Assembly: GCA_002375495.1 (NCBI GenBank)
Contig: DFLU01000014.1
Coordinates: 1-64,000, forward strand
Direction: 5' to 3'
From: Flavobacteriaceae bacterium UBA3611
GTDB lineage: Bacteria > Bacteroidota > Bacteroidia > Flavobacteriales > Flavobacteriaceae
Length of the DNA: 64,000 nucleotides
The notes below the pieces were generated by a model. The model did not search any database and was not told the origin of the DNA. It worked only from the letters and a program-made list of their open reading frames with translations. Positions 9,026 to 16,813 of the stretch are shown in pieces. Within the stretch, counting starts at the first letter, position 1, and every line of letters starts with the position of its first letter. Position numbers and translations under genes: made by a program.

Positions 9026-9031
9026 TTAAAT

Positions 9032-9520
9032 ATGAAAACAAAACCCTATTGCCTTTTAGCATTTTTGCTATTGATTTTAACTTCTTGCGCTTTGCAAAAA
9101 AACGTCGTAGATAAACCCAAAATTTTTGAGTTTGGCACCTCGATGAACGAAATGAAAAGTCGTTTAACATCCCTTACCGATTCGGTGGTTGTGCGCAACA
9201 ACGAACCCATTCAATTGCCTACCGCTAAAAATGAACAATCCCAATTGGATGTGTATGGATTTGAATATGCAGGCAAAAAACGAAAGGCGGAACTTATTTT
9301 TGCCGATGACGCTTTAGACATCGTTTGGATTTTGACGGATGCCGAAGAAGAACAACGGTTTATTGAGCATTTCAAATCTAAGTATGGAGAACCTACGCAC
9401 AGCACTGGGGAAGCCACCTTTTTTCTGGATAACGCAACGGCTGTGAGAAACAAACCCCACGAAGTTCTTTTTATTTCGGAGCGATTAATTGAGCCGTACA
9501 GACAGTTTTTGGGAAATTAG
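9032..9520 (+). CDS. Hypothetical lipoprotein
   Basis: A 162-residue protein with a lipoprotein signal (LLLILTSCALQ, Cys19). The mature part has no recognised motif; it reads as an alpha/beta domain with a KPKIFEFGTSMNEMKSRLTSL start and an AELIFADDALDIVWILTD centre. This pattern suggests a small ligand-binding fold, but I cannot name it. It starts 6 bases after the aspartyl protease gene and is the last intact gene of the operon. Confidence 0.65.
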   Translation: MKTKPYCLLAFLLLILTSCALQKNVVDKPKIFEFGTSMNEMKSRLTSLTDSVVVRNNEPIQLPTAKNEQSQLDVYGFEYAGKKRKAELIFADDALDIVWILTDAEEEQRFIEHFKSKYGEPTHSTGEATFFLDNATAVRNKPHEVLFISERLIEPYRQFLGN

Positions 9521-9531
9521 AACGATAAAGA

Positions 9532-10014
9532 ATGAATATAAAAACTATTGTCATCCTAATATTTTCAGTTCATTTTTTGGTGCTTTTATCTTGTTCAGAT
9601 AACAGGAATACTAAAAGTGCCAAAACGGAATATTACTCTAAGATAGCAGGTATTATTTCTCCAAACTTAAACTGTTTAGGAAGAGGTAAGATTTCAGAGA
9701 AAGAAGCCCAATTATTAAAGCATTATCAATTTAAATACGATACTGATGGCAAGCTAAACAGCATTCAATTTTTTTGATAAAAAAATCGATCAAATGACAG
9801 CTATTTTGGGACAAGCAAGGTAGATTTTAAATATTCAGATGACACATTGGTTAGGTCTTATTTTGACAAGGAAGGGAAGAAGACTTCAACCAACAGACAT
9901 TATTATTTGGGCGGAGAAATAGTTGAAATTTTAAAACTAACAGAAGCGAATATCTCTGAAATCAATCCTGATAGATTTGAATTTCAAATCTGGTTTGGTG
10001 AGAATAAATGGTGA
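9532..10014 (+). pseudogene. Lipoprotein paralogue of the 6651 protein, interrupted by TGA TAA
   Basis: The first reading frame (9532-9777) encodes a lipoprotein signal (LVLLSCSDN) and the KTEYY / HYQFKYDTDGKLNSIQF segment shared with the gene at 6651. It stops at adjacent TGA TAA codons (9775-9780). The same frame then runs open to a TGA at 10012-10014 and encodes a sensible protein (SYFGTSKVDFKYSDDTLVRS). The break sits between a run of seven T and a run of seven A. Removing one T and adding one A would restore a roughly 160-residue protein. It is either a decaying gene or a pair of homopolymer sequence errors. Confidence 0.6.
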
Positions 10015-10058
10015 ATACTTTCTTTTGGAAAAACTAAAAAAATTGAAATTAAAACTAC

Positions 10059-10282
10059 ACCCAACAATGCATATATTTTATGCCTTATTTCGGGCTAAAT
10101 CTGAATCTCCCCAATTAATCGTAAATTGGTCCAACGGATAAAACCGTCGGCGCGGCGCCTTTTGTCTTCCTCTCGTGCTAAAGCACTCGTCGGAGACATG
10201 CTGCTGATTCTCACGCTGACGCTTCCAGTGCTAGCCGAACCAGCCGCAGTCCCGCCACAAAACATATACATGACCGTTAGGC
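10059..10282 (+). repeat. attC-like element D
   Basis: Left boundary CACCCAAC then AATGCATATATTTTATG; right end GCCACAAAACATATACATGACC, GTTAGGC at 10276-10282. GTTAGGC fits the integron R' consensus GTTRRRY. The tip carries GTGCTAAAGCAC inside a larger palindrome (GTCTTCC ... GGAGAC) shared with copy G. The left arm CTACACCCAAC matches the start of its own segment (GTTGTAGCC at 1827) only with a gap, unlike other copies. Confidence 0.85.
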
Positions 10283-10348
10283 ACAATTTGACCAAGATTG
10301 TAACAAATTCTCATATTTATCGTCTTTTAAGGACAATCAAAAATCATA

Positions 10349-11764
10349 ATGAAATTCTTCAAAATCCTAATTCTTTTTGTCACTATCAACTTCAATTTGA
10401 ATGCTCAAAACCAATCATCATTAAATAAAAATAAACAAGAGGATATTACATTTACCATAAAAAATGTGAACATAATCCCAATGACAGAGGACAATAAAGT
10501 CATTGAAAAAGCTACTGTTGTAATTCATAATAAGAAGATACTATCAATTAATGATTCCATTCCAGTTAATGCTACCATAATAGATGGAACGGATAAGTGG
10601 CTAATTCCTGGTCTAATTGATATGCACGTTCATAATCTTGCGGATGTAAGAATGAGTTCAAATTATCCTACAAAAGGTGCAACCTTATTTATGGATAATC
10701 AAGATTTTATGTTGCTCTATGTTGCAAATGGAGTTACAACAACTTTTGAACTTAGTGGTCGAGTAGAGCATTTTGGACAAAGAAATGAAATTATCAATGG
10801 CAAAGTCATTGGTCCACGGATTGCTTTAGCTTATTTGGTAGATGGTGGAGAGTCTGGAAATACTGCAAATACACCTAATGACGGACGACAAACTGTGAGA
10901 CTCGCTAAGCAACAAGGCTACGAATTTATTAAAGTTTATTCTAATTTAAATGCTGAGACTTACAAAGCTATTATTGATGAGGCAAGTATACAAAAAATGA
11001 AAGTTATTGGTCATATTCCAACAATCTTCAAAGGTAATACAAAAGATGCTTTTGTACCTCATTTTGGTATGGTAGCACACGCAGAGGAATTTTCAAGTCA
11101 GACAGATAAATATACAGATGAAGTAGCTAAAGAGTTTGCAAAATTAGCCAAAGATAATGGAACTTGGGTTACGCCAAACCTATCGAATTTAGTATACATT
11201 GCAAAACAAGCACGTTCACTCGATAGTGTCAAAAATTTATCTAGCTTCAAATATGTTCATCCATTAATGCAAAGCAAATGGATAGTCTCAAACCAATATA
11301 ATAAAGGTACATCACCCAAACGTGTAGCATATTTTGACTCACTTATCGATTTTCACATTAAGCTTGTAAAAGAATTCAAAAACGCAGGTGTACCAATGGT
11401 TGCAGGAACAGATTCTGGAACATCTGGAATCGTTTGGGGTTTTTCTCTACACGACGAATTGAAACTTCTAGTAGATGCTGGATTAACTACAAATGAAGTT
11501 TTAATTTCTGCAACTCGTTTACCGGCAGAATGGTTAGAAATTGATGACAAGATAGGAACAGTTGAAAAAGGAAAATTTGCAGATTTAATCTTGCTTGATG
11601 AAAATCCTTTAAAAAACATCAATAATACCAAGAAAATTGCAGGTGTTTTCGTCAATGGAAAATGGGTTTCAAGAGAACAGCTTGACAATATGCTTTCTGT
11701 ATTGGCAAAAGAAAATGACTTAAAGAAAGATGATTTTGATTGGAACAAAAGAGGGGAATATTAG
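10349..11764 (+). CDS. Exported amidohydrolase-family metallohydrolase
   Basis: The signal peptide (MKFFKILILFVTINFNLNAQ) is followed by an imidazolonepropionase/prolidase-type TIM barrel. Visible metal ligands are His93 and His95 in LIDMHVH, a Lys in EFIKVYS that may be carboxylated, His in VIGHIP, His in VAHAEEFSS and Asp in AGTDSGTSG. The closing beta-sandwich part has GTVEKGKFADLILLDENPL. Members hydrolyse cyclic amides or dipeptides; the substrate here is unknown, and export suggests peptide scavenging. It is the only gene between elements D and E, in the segment whose ends match best (GTTAGGCACA / TGTGCCTAAC). Confidence 0.9.
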   Translation: MKFFKILILFVTINFNLNAQNQSSLNKNKQEDITFTIKNVNIIPMTEDNKVIEKATVVIHNKKILSINDSIPVNATIIDGTDKWLIPGLIDMHVHNLADVRMSSNYPTKGATLFMDNQDFMLLYVANGVTTTFELSGRVEHFGQRNEIINGKVIGPRIALAYLVDGGESGNTANTPNDGRQTVRLAKQQGYEFIKVYSNLNAETYKAIIDEASIQKMKVIGHIPTIFKGNTKDAFVPHFGMVAHAEEFSSQTDKYTDEVAKEFAKLAKDNGTWVTPNLSNLVYIAKQARSLDSVKNLSSFKYVHPLMQSKWIVSNQYNKGTSPKRVAYFDSLIDFHIKLVKEFKNAGVPMVAGTDSGTSGIVWGFSLHDELKLLVDAGLTTNEVLISATRLPAEWLEIDDKIGTVEKGKFADLILLDENPLKNINNTKKIAGVFVNGKWVSREQLDNMLSVLAKENDLKKDDFDWNKRGEY

Positions 11765-11777
11765 TGAATAAAGCTGT

Positions 11778-12026
11778 GCCTAACAATTCATATATTTTAT
11801 GTCTCAATTCAGGCTAAAATCAAATCTCCCCAATTAATCGTAAATTGGTCCAACGGATAAAATCGTCGGCGCGGCGCAAACAGCACGCTGAATCGCACGC
11901 AGAGACGAGCTCTGCTTCAACCCTAGCCTGCGGCTAGGTGTTCTTGCCGACCCGCCCGTACCGGACGGCACGTTCGGGCTGGTTCAGCCGCAGTCCCGCA
12001 ACTAACCATACACAAACACGTTGGCA
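11778..12026 (+). repeat. attC-like element E
   Basis: Left boundary GCCTAAC then AATTCATATATTTTATG; right end CCATACACAAACACGTTGGCA (GTT 12020-12022). The core AATTAATCGTAAATTGG, CCAACGGATAAA and GGCGCGGCGC blocks are kept. The tip differs from other copies: CGCACGCAGAGACGAGCTCTGC, CCTAGCCTGCGGCTAGG and a CCCGCCCGTACCGGACGGC palindrome, so the apical part is swapped between copies while the base is conserved. Confidence 0.85.
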
Positions 12027-12044
12027 ACAAGCTGAAGAAACAGA

Positions 12045-12851
12045 ATGAATAAACTAAAAAAAGGAGAATTTTACGGAAAACATTACCAAAAATCAGCTTT
12101 TGAAAATCTACTCATTACAGATACAGAATACACACATAGTAAAGTTGACTGGCATTATCACGAAAATCCATATTTCACGTATTTACTTCAAGGAAAACTC
12201 TTTGAATCTAATAAAAAAGAGTCCTATTATTTAGAGCCAGGAAGCTTACTGTTTCATAATTGGCAAGACTCACACTACAACATAAAACCGCCTGAATTTA
12301 CAAGAGGTTTTCATATTGAACTGAATGAGAATTGGTTTTCAATTTTTGATATTCAAATAACAGATTTTGAAGGAAGTGTTAATTTGAAAAGTCCAATAAT
12401 AAAAAACTTAATGAACCAGATTTTTATTGAGACTAAAATTAATGACCAATATTCAAAGTTAAGTATTGATAGTAATTTAATTTATATATTTAATTCGCTA
12501 ACTGAAGCAAAAAATGGTAATTCAAGAAAGCCTATTTGGGTAAACCAACTAAAAGATTTGTTGATTGAAGAACAAATAGACCATTCCTTGAATAGTTTAA
12601 GTAAAAAACTAGAAATCCATCCCGTCCACCTATCTAGAGAATTCAATCGATATTTTGGAACAAGTCTTGGCAATTACATTCGACTGATAAAATTGAACAA
12701 AGCTCTTTGCTTGCTTGCTTCTAATAAATATTCATTGACAGAAATTTGTTATCAATGTGGTTTTTACGACCAAAGTCATTTCATCAAGAACTTTAAGCGA
12801 ATTTACAAGACAACACCTTCAAAACTTTTGAAGAACATTTCGCAATGCTAA
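12045..12851 (+). CDS. AraC-family transcriptional regulator
   Basis: The N-terminal cupin sensor (WHYHENPYFTYLLQGKLFES) is followed by an AraC-type double helix-turn-helix at about residues 165-265, with SLNSLSKKLEIHPVHLSREF and LTEICYQCGFYDQSHFIKNFKRI. The family binds DNA as a dimer in response to a small ligand. It sits 65 bases before a serine-hydrolase gene within the same cassette, so regulator and target probably travel together. No canonical promoter lies between it and element E. Confidence 0.9.
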   Translation: MNKLKKGEFYGKHYQKSAFENLLITDTEYTHSKVDWHYHENPYFTYLLQGKLFESNKKESYYLEPGSLLFHNWQDSHYNIKPPEFTRGFHIELNENWFSIFDIQITDFEGSVNLKSPIIKNLMNQIFIETKINDQYSKLSIDSNLIYIFNSLTEAKNGNSRKPIWVNQLKDLLIEEQIDHSLNSLSKKLEIHPVHLSREFNRYFGTSLGNYIRLIKLNKALCLLASNKYSLTEICYQCGFYDQSHFIKNFKRIYKTTPSKLLKNISQC

Positions 12852-12915
12852 TTCTATACAATTCTGAGCAGTTTTTTAATCTCATCTTTGCAAATCATCA
12901 CAAATCAATCGAAAA

Positions 12916-14565
12916 ATGAGAATTAAAAACATCCTAGTACGACTTTTTCTTTTTTATTCATTTTCAACCTATGCCCAAAATATGGCAGAATATACAAATG
13001 GTTGGGTAGGAAAAATAGAAAATACAAAGGTCTTCAACTTACAGATAGAAATAGAAAATTTAGGCCTTGAAAACGCCAAATTCAAAATTTCTAACAACCA
13101 AAATATAATCGATTATCCTTTTGATTCAAAAAGCACTTCAATATTAGAAATACCTTTTGCTGACAACTATTCTTTTAAAGGTCAATTATCTGAAAATGAC
13201 AAAGAGATTAATGGATTTGTCAAGTCTGGAATGCTTCTTTACCATTTAAAACTAACTCAATCAGAGAACAACACTTTTATAGGAACTTGGAATCTACTAA
13301 TGGTAGACGAGTTGAAATCACTTAATTTTTATTTGAGTGTTGAAAATGGAGATGAAAATGAATACCAAGCCTATCCAATTTTTAGCGATAATCGATTTAC
13401 AGGAACTTGGTGCGATAATTTTCAAAAAGAAAATGATTTGATTTCGTTTACTGATTTTAAAACTGGATTGCAGTTTAGAGGGAAACTAGTACCAAATAGA
13501 ATTCAATTAGGTATCTATCTTGGAAAAAACTTACTTACAGAAGTAACCCTAAAAAAGTCAACAACAGATTGGGATATTGGTGGGTTCCAAAATGAGAATA
13601 AAGCGTCTATTTTACAACTTGCTAAAATGGAATCCCTGATTTCAAAGGATTCATTACCAAACACACATTCTGTTTTAATCTCAAAAAAAGGAAAAGTAGT
13701 TTACGAAAATTACTTTGATGGCTATAACGCAAGTATCCCACACGATATGCGTTCGGCCTCAAAAAGTATTTCATCTGCTATAGTTGGAATTGCAAGTGAT
13801 AAATCATTATTCATAAATGTTGATCAATCCATTTTTGACTTTTTACCAAATGAATATCAAATGCTAAAAGACAGTTTAAAATCAAAAATTGTTATTCATA
13901 GCCTTTTAACAATGAGTTCTGGGCTAGATGCAGACGATTATACAAGAGAGCGAAAATCATCCGCATCTGAAAATAATTACCAACCTACTAGAGATTGGAC
14001 AGAAACGATTCTGAAAGCGAATATGATAAACGAACCCAATACAGAGGCAAATTATGGTTCAGCAAATCCATTTTTACTTGGCGTTGTAATGGATTCAGTT
14101 GTTTCTGAACCTTTAGAAATGTTTATGGACAAATACCTTTTTCAGAAACTTGAAATCACCAATTATATCATACAAACAGACTTGAAAGGAAGACCATATT
14201 TTGGAGGTGGAATGTACCTCACGCCAAAAGATATGTTGAAATTTGGGGAGTTATACCTCAATAAAGGAAAATGGAATTCTGAACGTGTTTTATCTAAAAA
14301 ATGGGTTGAAAACTCAATTAAGCACTATCGTAATTTGGAAAATGTACCTGATAAAAACGGCTATGGATATTTATGGTGGCATAACACGTATCAAGTAAAC
14401 GGAAAAAGTATAAAATCAATTGAAGCCAGAGGAGCTGGTGGACAATATATATTTGTTATTCCTAGTTTAAAAGCAGTTGTTGTTATAACATCTGGAAATT
14501 ATAGAAATGGAAAAACACAGCAACCAGAAAAGATTTTTGAAGAATATATTTTACCTTTCCTTTAA
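12916..14565 (+). CDS. Exported beta-lactamase-fold serine hydrolase
   Basis: A signal peptide ends near TYAQN, then a non-catalytic N-terminal region of about 210 residues with GTW repeats (IGTWNLLM, TGTWCDN), then a class C/penicillin-binding type domain. The catalytic SxxK is S280-A-S-K283, the Tyr motif is YGSAN and a C-terminal GAGGQ replaces KTG. These enzymes hydrolyse beta-lactams, D-amino acid peptides or esters; the family often annotated serine hydrolase fits. A near-consensus CATCTTTG lies 26 bases upstream of the start. It shares its cassette with the AraC regulator at 12045. Confidence 0.88.
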   Translation: MRIKNILVRLFLFYSFSTYAQNMAEYTNGWVGKIENTKVFNLQIEIENLGLENAKFKISNNQNIIDYPFDSKSTSILEIPFADNYSFKGQLSENDKEINGFVKSGMLLYHLKLTQSENNTFIGTWNLLMVDELKSLNFYLSVENGDENEYQAYPIFSDNRFTGTWCDNFQKENDLISFTDFKTGLQFRGKLVPNRIQLGIYLGKNLLTEVTLKKSTTDWDIGGFQNENKASILQLAKMESLISKDSLPNTHSVLISKKGKVVYENYFDGYNASIPHDMRSASKSISSAIVGIASDKSLFINVDQSIFDFLPNEYQMLKDSLKSKIVIHSLLTMSSGLDADDYTRERKSSASENNYQPTRDWTETILKANMINEPNTEANYGSANPFLLGVVMDSVVSEPLEMFMDKYLFQKLEITNYIIQTDLKGRPYFGGGMYLTPKDMLKFGELYLNKGKWNSERVLSKKWVENSIKHYRNLENVPDKNGYGYLWWHNTYQVNGKSIKSIEARGAGGQYIFVIPSLKAVVVITSGNYRNGKTQQPEKIFEEYILPFL

Positions 14566-14582
14566 AATTGAAAAAAGCCAGC

Positions 14583-14773
14583 TGCCAACAATGCATATAT
14601 TTTATGGCTCATTTCCGGCTAGATTTCAATCTCCCTAATTAATCGTAAATTGCCCTAACGGATAAAACCGTTGGCGCGGCGCCATTGCCCCCAGCTGATT
14701 ATCACGCTGACGCTTCCAGCGCTAGCCGAATCAGCCGCAGTCTCGCCACAAAACATATACAATACCGTAACTC
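14583..14773 (+). repeat. attC-like element F
   Basis: Left boundary TGCCAAC then AATGCATATATTTTATGG; right end GCCACAAAACATATACAATACC followed by GTAACTC. The conserved GTT reads GTA here; adding one T (GTTAACT) restores both the boundary and its match to the left box AGCTAAC of copy G. The tip shares GACGCTTCCAGCGCTAGCCGAA with copy D. Confidence 0.82.
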
Positions 14774-14800
14774 TATGACGACAGTACAAGCTTTAAACTG

Positions 14801-15847
14801 ATGACAATAAAATTGAACGTATTTACATTTTTTAGCACATTGGTTTTATTGACATCTTGTAATGGACAATCAACCAGACAACAAGTTAAAACAGATAACA
14901 TTGTAAAAGGTGATACTGTTACAAAACTTGGAAATAACATTATGGTTATTCATCAAGATAAAAATGATAATTATTGGTTTGGAAGTTCGGAGACAGGAGT
15001 ATATAAATTTGACGGAAAAACATTCACTAATTTTACTACTAAACACGGCTTATTAAATAACAGAATTGATGAAATAAAAGAAGATAAATTTGGCAATATT
15101 TTTTTTAATAGCTGTCACCCTAATTCAACCATTGTTAAGTTTGACGGAAACACCTTTACTAAAATAGTTGCGACTACCAGTAATGAATGGAAACTTCAAT
15201 CAGATGATTTATGGTTTAGACATTCTTTTCAAAATGAAAAGGTTTACAGGTATGACGGCTCGACATTATATGAATTACAACTTCCAAAACCAGAAACGCT
15301 AACTAATCCTTTTGAAATCTACAGTATTTACAAAGACAAGAAAGGAAACATTTGGTTTGGCTCAAACCCAGTTGGAGTTTGCCGATACGACGGAAAATCG
15401 TTTGAATGGATTACAGAAGAAGATGTGACAGAATTTCGGAATGAGGGAGCCAACGGAGTGCGCTCCATTGCAGAAGACAAAAATGGCGACTTTTGGTTCA
15501 ATACTGAATATCGTTATAGTGTTTACGATAACGCAACATTGAAAAGCAGTAAATTTTACACGAGACACGAAAGTATAGGCGGCTTAGATGGGAAAAAGAA
15601 CAGCGATTTGGACGAATACCTATCAACAGTACGTGATAACAACAATAACTTATGGTTCGTAACGTATCGTAATGGCGTTTGGAAATACGATGGGACGAAA
15701 ATTAAACACTTTGCTGTTCAAAACAACTCAAAAGACATAACGCTATTCAGTATTTATAAAGACAATAATGGTGTCCTGTGGCTTGGAACACACGAAAATG
15801 GAGTATATAAATTTAATGGAACAACATTTGAAAAATTTACAAAATGA
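14801..15847 (+). CDS. Beta-propeller lipoprotein with two-component-regulator propeller repeats
   Basis: A lipobox (LVLLTSCNGQ, Cys about residue 20) is followed by about six repeats of the two-component regulator propeller type, each with an N-x-W/F-F/L-G-S/T core and a V-Y/W-K-F/Y-D/N-G element (IHQDKNDNYWFGSSETGVYKFDG, DNNGVLWLGTHENGVYKFNG). In hybrid two-component sensors such repeats form the periplasmic sensing propeller; here they stand alone, with no kinase domain. It may bind a carbohydrate or peptide at the cell surface. It is the single gene of the cassette between elements F and G. Confidence 0.85.
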   Translation: MTIKLNVFTFFSTLVLLTSCNGQSTRQQVKTDNIVKGDTVTKLGNNIMVIHQDKNDNYWFGSSETGVYKFDGKTFTNFTTKHGLLNNRIDEIKEDKFGNIFFNSCHPNSTIVKFDGNTFTKIVATTSNEWKLQSDDLWFRHSFQNEKVYRYDGSTLYELQLPKPETLTNPFEIYSIYKDKKGNIWFGSNPVGVCRYDGKSFEWITEEDVTEFRNEGANGVRSIAEDKNGDFWFNTEYRYSVYDNATLKSSKFYTRHESIGGLDGKKNSDLDEYLSTVRDNNNNLWFVTYRNGVWKYDGTKIKHFAVQNNSKDITLFSIYKDNNGVLWLGTHENGVYKFNGTTFEKFTK

Positions 15848-15863
15848 AATGAGAAAGAACTAC

Positions 15864-16042
15864 AGCTAACACTGCATATATTTTATGTCTCGTTCCTGGC
15901 TAAATCTAAATCTCAACAATTAATCGTAAATTGCCCTAACGGATAAATCCTTCTGCACGGTGCCTTTTGTCTTCCTCTCATGCTAAAGCGCTCGTCGGAG
16001 ACATGCTGCTGAATCGGCTAGCCATATACTAGACCGTTGTAT
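15864..16042 (+). repeat. attC-like element G (3' part deleted, last copy)
   Basis: Left boundary AGCTAAC then ACTGCATATATTTTATG; the AATTAATCGTAAATTG block and tip (GTCTTCCTCTC ... GGAGAC) match copy D, but the segment CAGCCGCAGTCCCGCCACAAA is missing, so the right arm jumps from CGGCTAGCC to ATATACTAGACC. GTT lies at 16036-16038. The lost arm would weaken the stem, and no further copy follows. Confidence 0.82.
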
Positions 16043-16093
16043 GTAATTTTTGATTCCAAATAAATAAGTAACCTACACAAAAAATCGATAAGA

Positions 16094-16636
16094 ATGATTT
16101 ACTATTGGTTGCACATGGTCTATGTCTACATCGGCTCTAGAATATTTTGGGAAAAAATAAGACCAACTTCTGAATTGACACGGACTAGAAGAGTAAATTT
16201 ATTAGATTGCGAATCTTTTCGGTTCATGGCAAATTCAAAATACTTTTATTACATGGACTTAATTAGATACGAAGTCGTATTTAGATCAAAGCTATACGAT
16301 AATACTGTAAAAAAAGGTATGTTTGGTGTCTTAGCATCTCAAAAAATTATATATAAGAAGCCTCTTAAAATGTTTGTTAAATTTGATATCACTCTGAAAT
16401 TAGAAGGGTCAGATGAAAAATGGGTATATCATAGACAAGTATTCAAACAAAATGGTCAAACATGTGCAATCGGATTTACAAAAGCTGGATTTTGGAAAAA
16501 CAAAAAGGCTCAAAACATGAATGAAATACTGATTAGTAGTGATCCTGATTATAAAATAAAAGTACCTTCAGAGGAATTATTAAACCTATTTGAAAAGGAT
16601 TATTCAATTCTAAAAATTAATGATAAAACTATTTAA
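16094..16636 (+). CDS. THEM6-like hotdog-fold thioesterase
   Basis: A 180-residue protein with a hydrophobic N-terminus and the pattern of the THEM6/4-hydroxybenzoyl-CoA thioesterase-like family: MANSKYFYYMDLIRYE (the N-terminal helix with an Asn and Asp), GVLASQKIIYKKPLKMFVKFDITLKLEG and RQVFKQNGQTCAIGFTKAGFW. The family has a hotdog fold and is thought to act on acyl-CoA or acyl carriers; the substrate is unknown. It follows the last repeat element G, with no closing element downstream, so its cassette has either lost its 3' site or is the array end. Confidence 0.7.
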   Translation: MIYYWLHMVYVYIGSRIFWEKIRPTSELTRTRRVNLLDCESFRFMANSKYFYYMDLIRYEVVFRSKLYDNTVKKGMFGVLASQKIIYKKPLKMFVKFDITLKLEGSDEKWVYHRQVFKQNGQTCAIGFTKAGFWKNKKAQNMNEILISSDPDYKIKVPSEELLNLFEKDYSILKINDKTI

Positions 16637-16813
16637 CTTCAGAAATCAGACACAAATTTACGAAGTACTGTAAAAGTTATCCTTGCAAATAATACTGTTT
16701 GAAAGCACGAAGTAATGCTCTATAGTTTTAATTAAATCTAATTCCCTATTTTTATTCAACTATCACAAACCAAATGTGCGCAATTCTTGCACTGCCGGCA
16801 TCACTTGTATTGA

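Larger units (their letters stand above)
1..16042. mobile_element. Integron-like gene cassette array (no integrase in window)
   Basis: Seven related inverted-repeat elements (A to G) alternate with unrelated genes or short operons, all on the plus strand. Every element ends near CCGTT, and from B on each begins after a word ending in AAC. The sequence after GTT that opens a segment is usually complementary to the sequence before AAC that closes it, as in integron cassettes, where the attC R'' box matches the cassette's own first bases. A toxin-antitoxin cassette, common in large chromosomal arrays, is present. Against a classical integron: the elements are 180-250 bp, one segment is 8.2 kb with eight genes, and no tyrosine recombinase is seen. 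The array starts before base 1 and seems to end at element G. Confidence 0.7.

Noticed and set aside
1..16042. Elements A-G as transposon or IS ends
   Set aside because: No transposase or target-site duplications are seen, and the copies are in one orientation with gene-specific complementary borders, which fits cassettes better than transposons.
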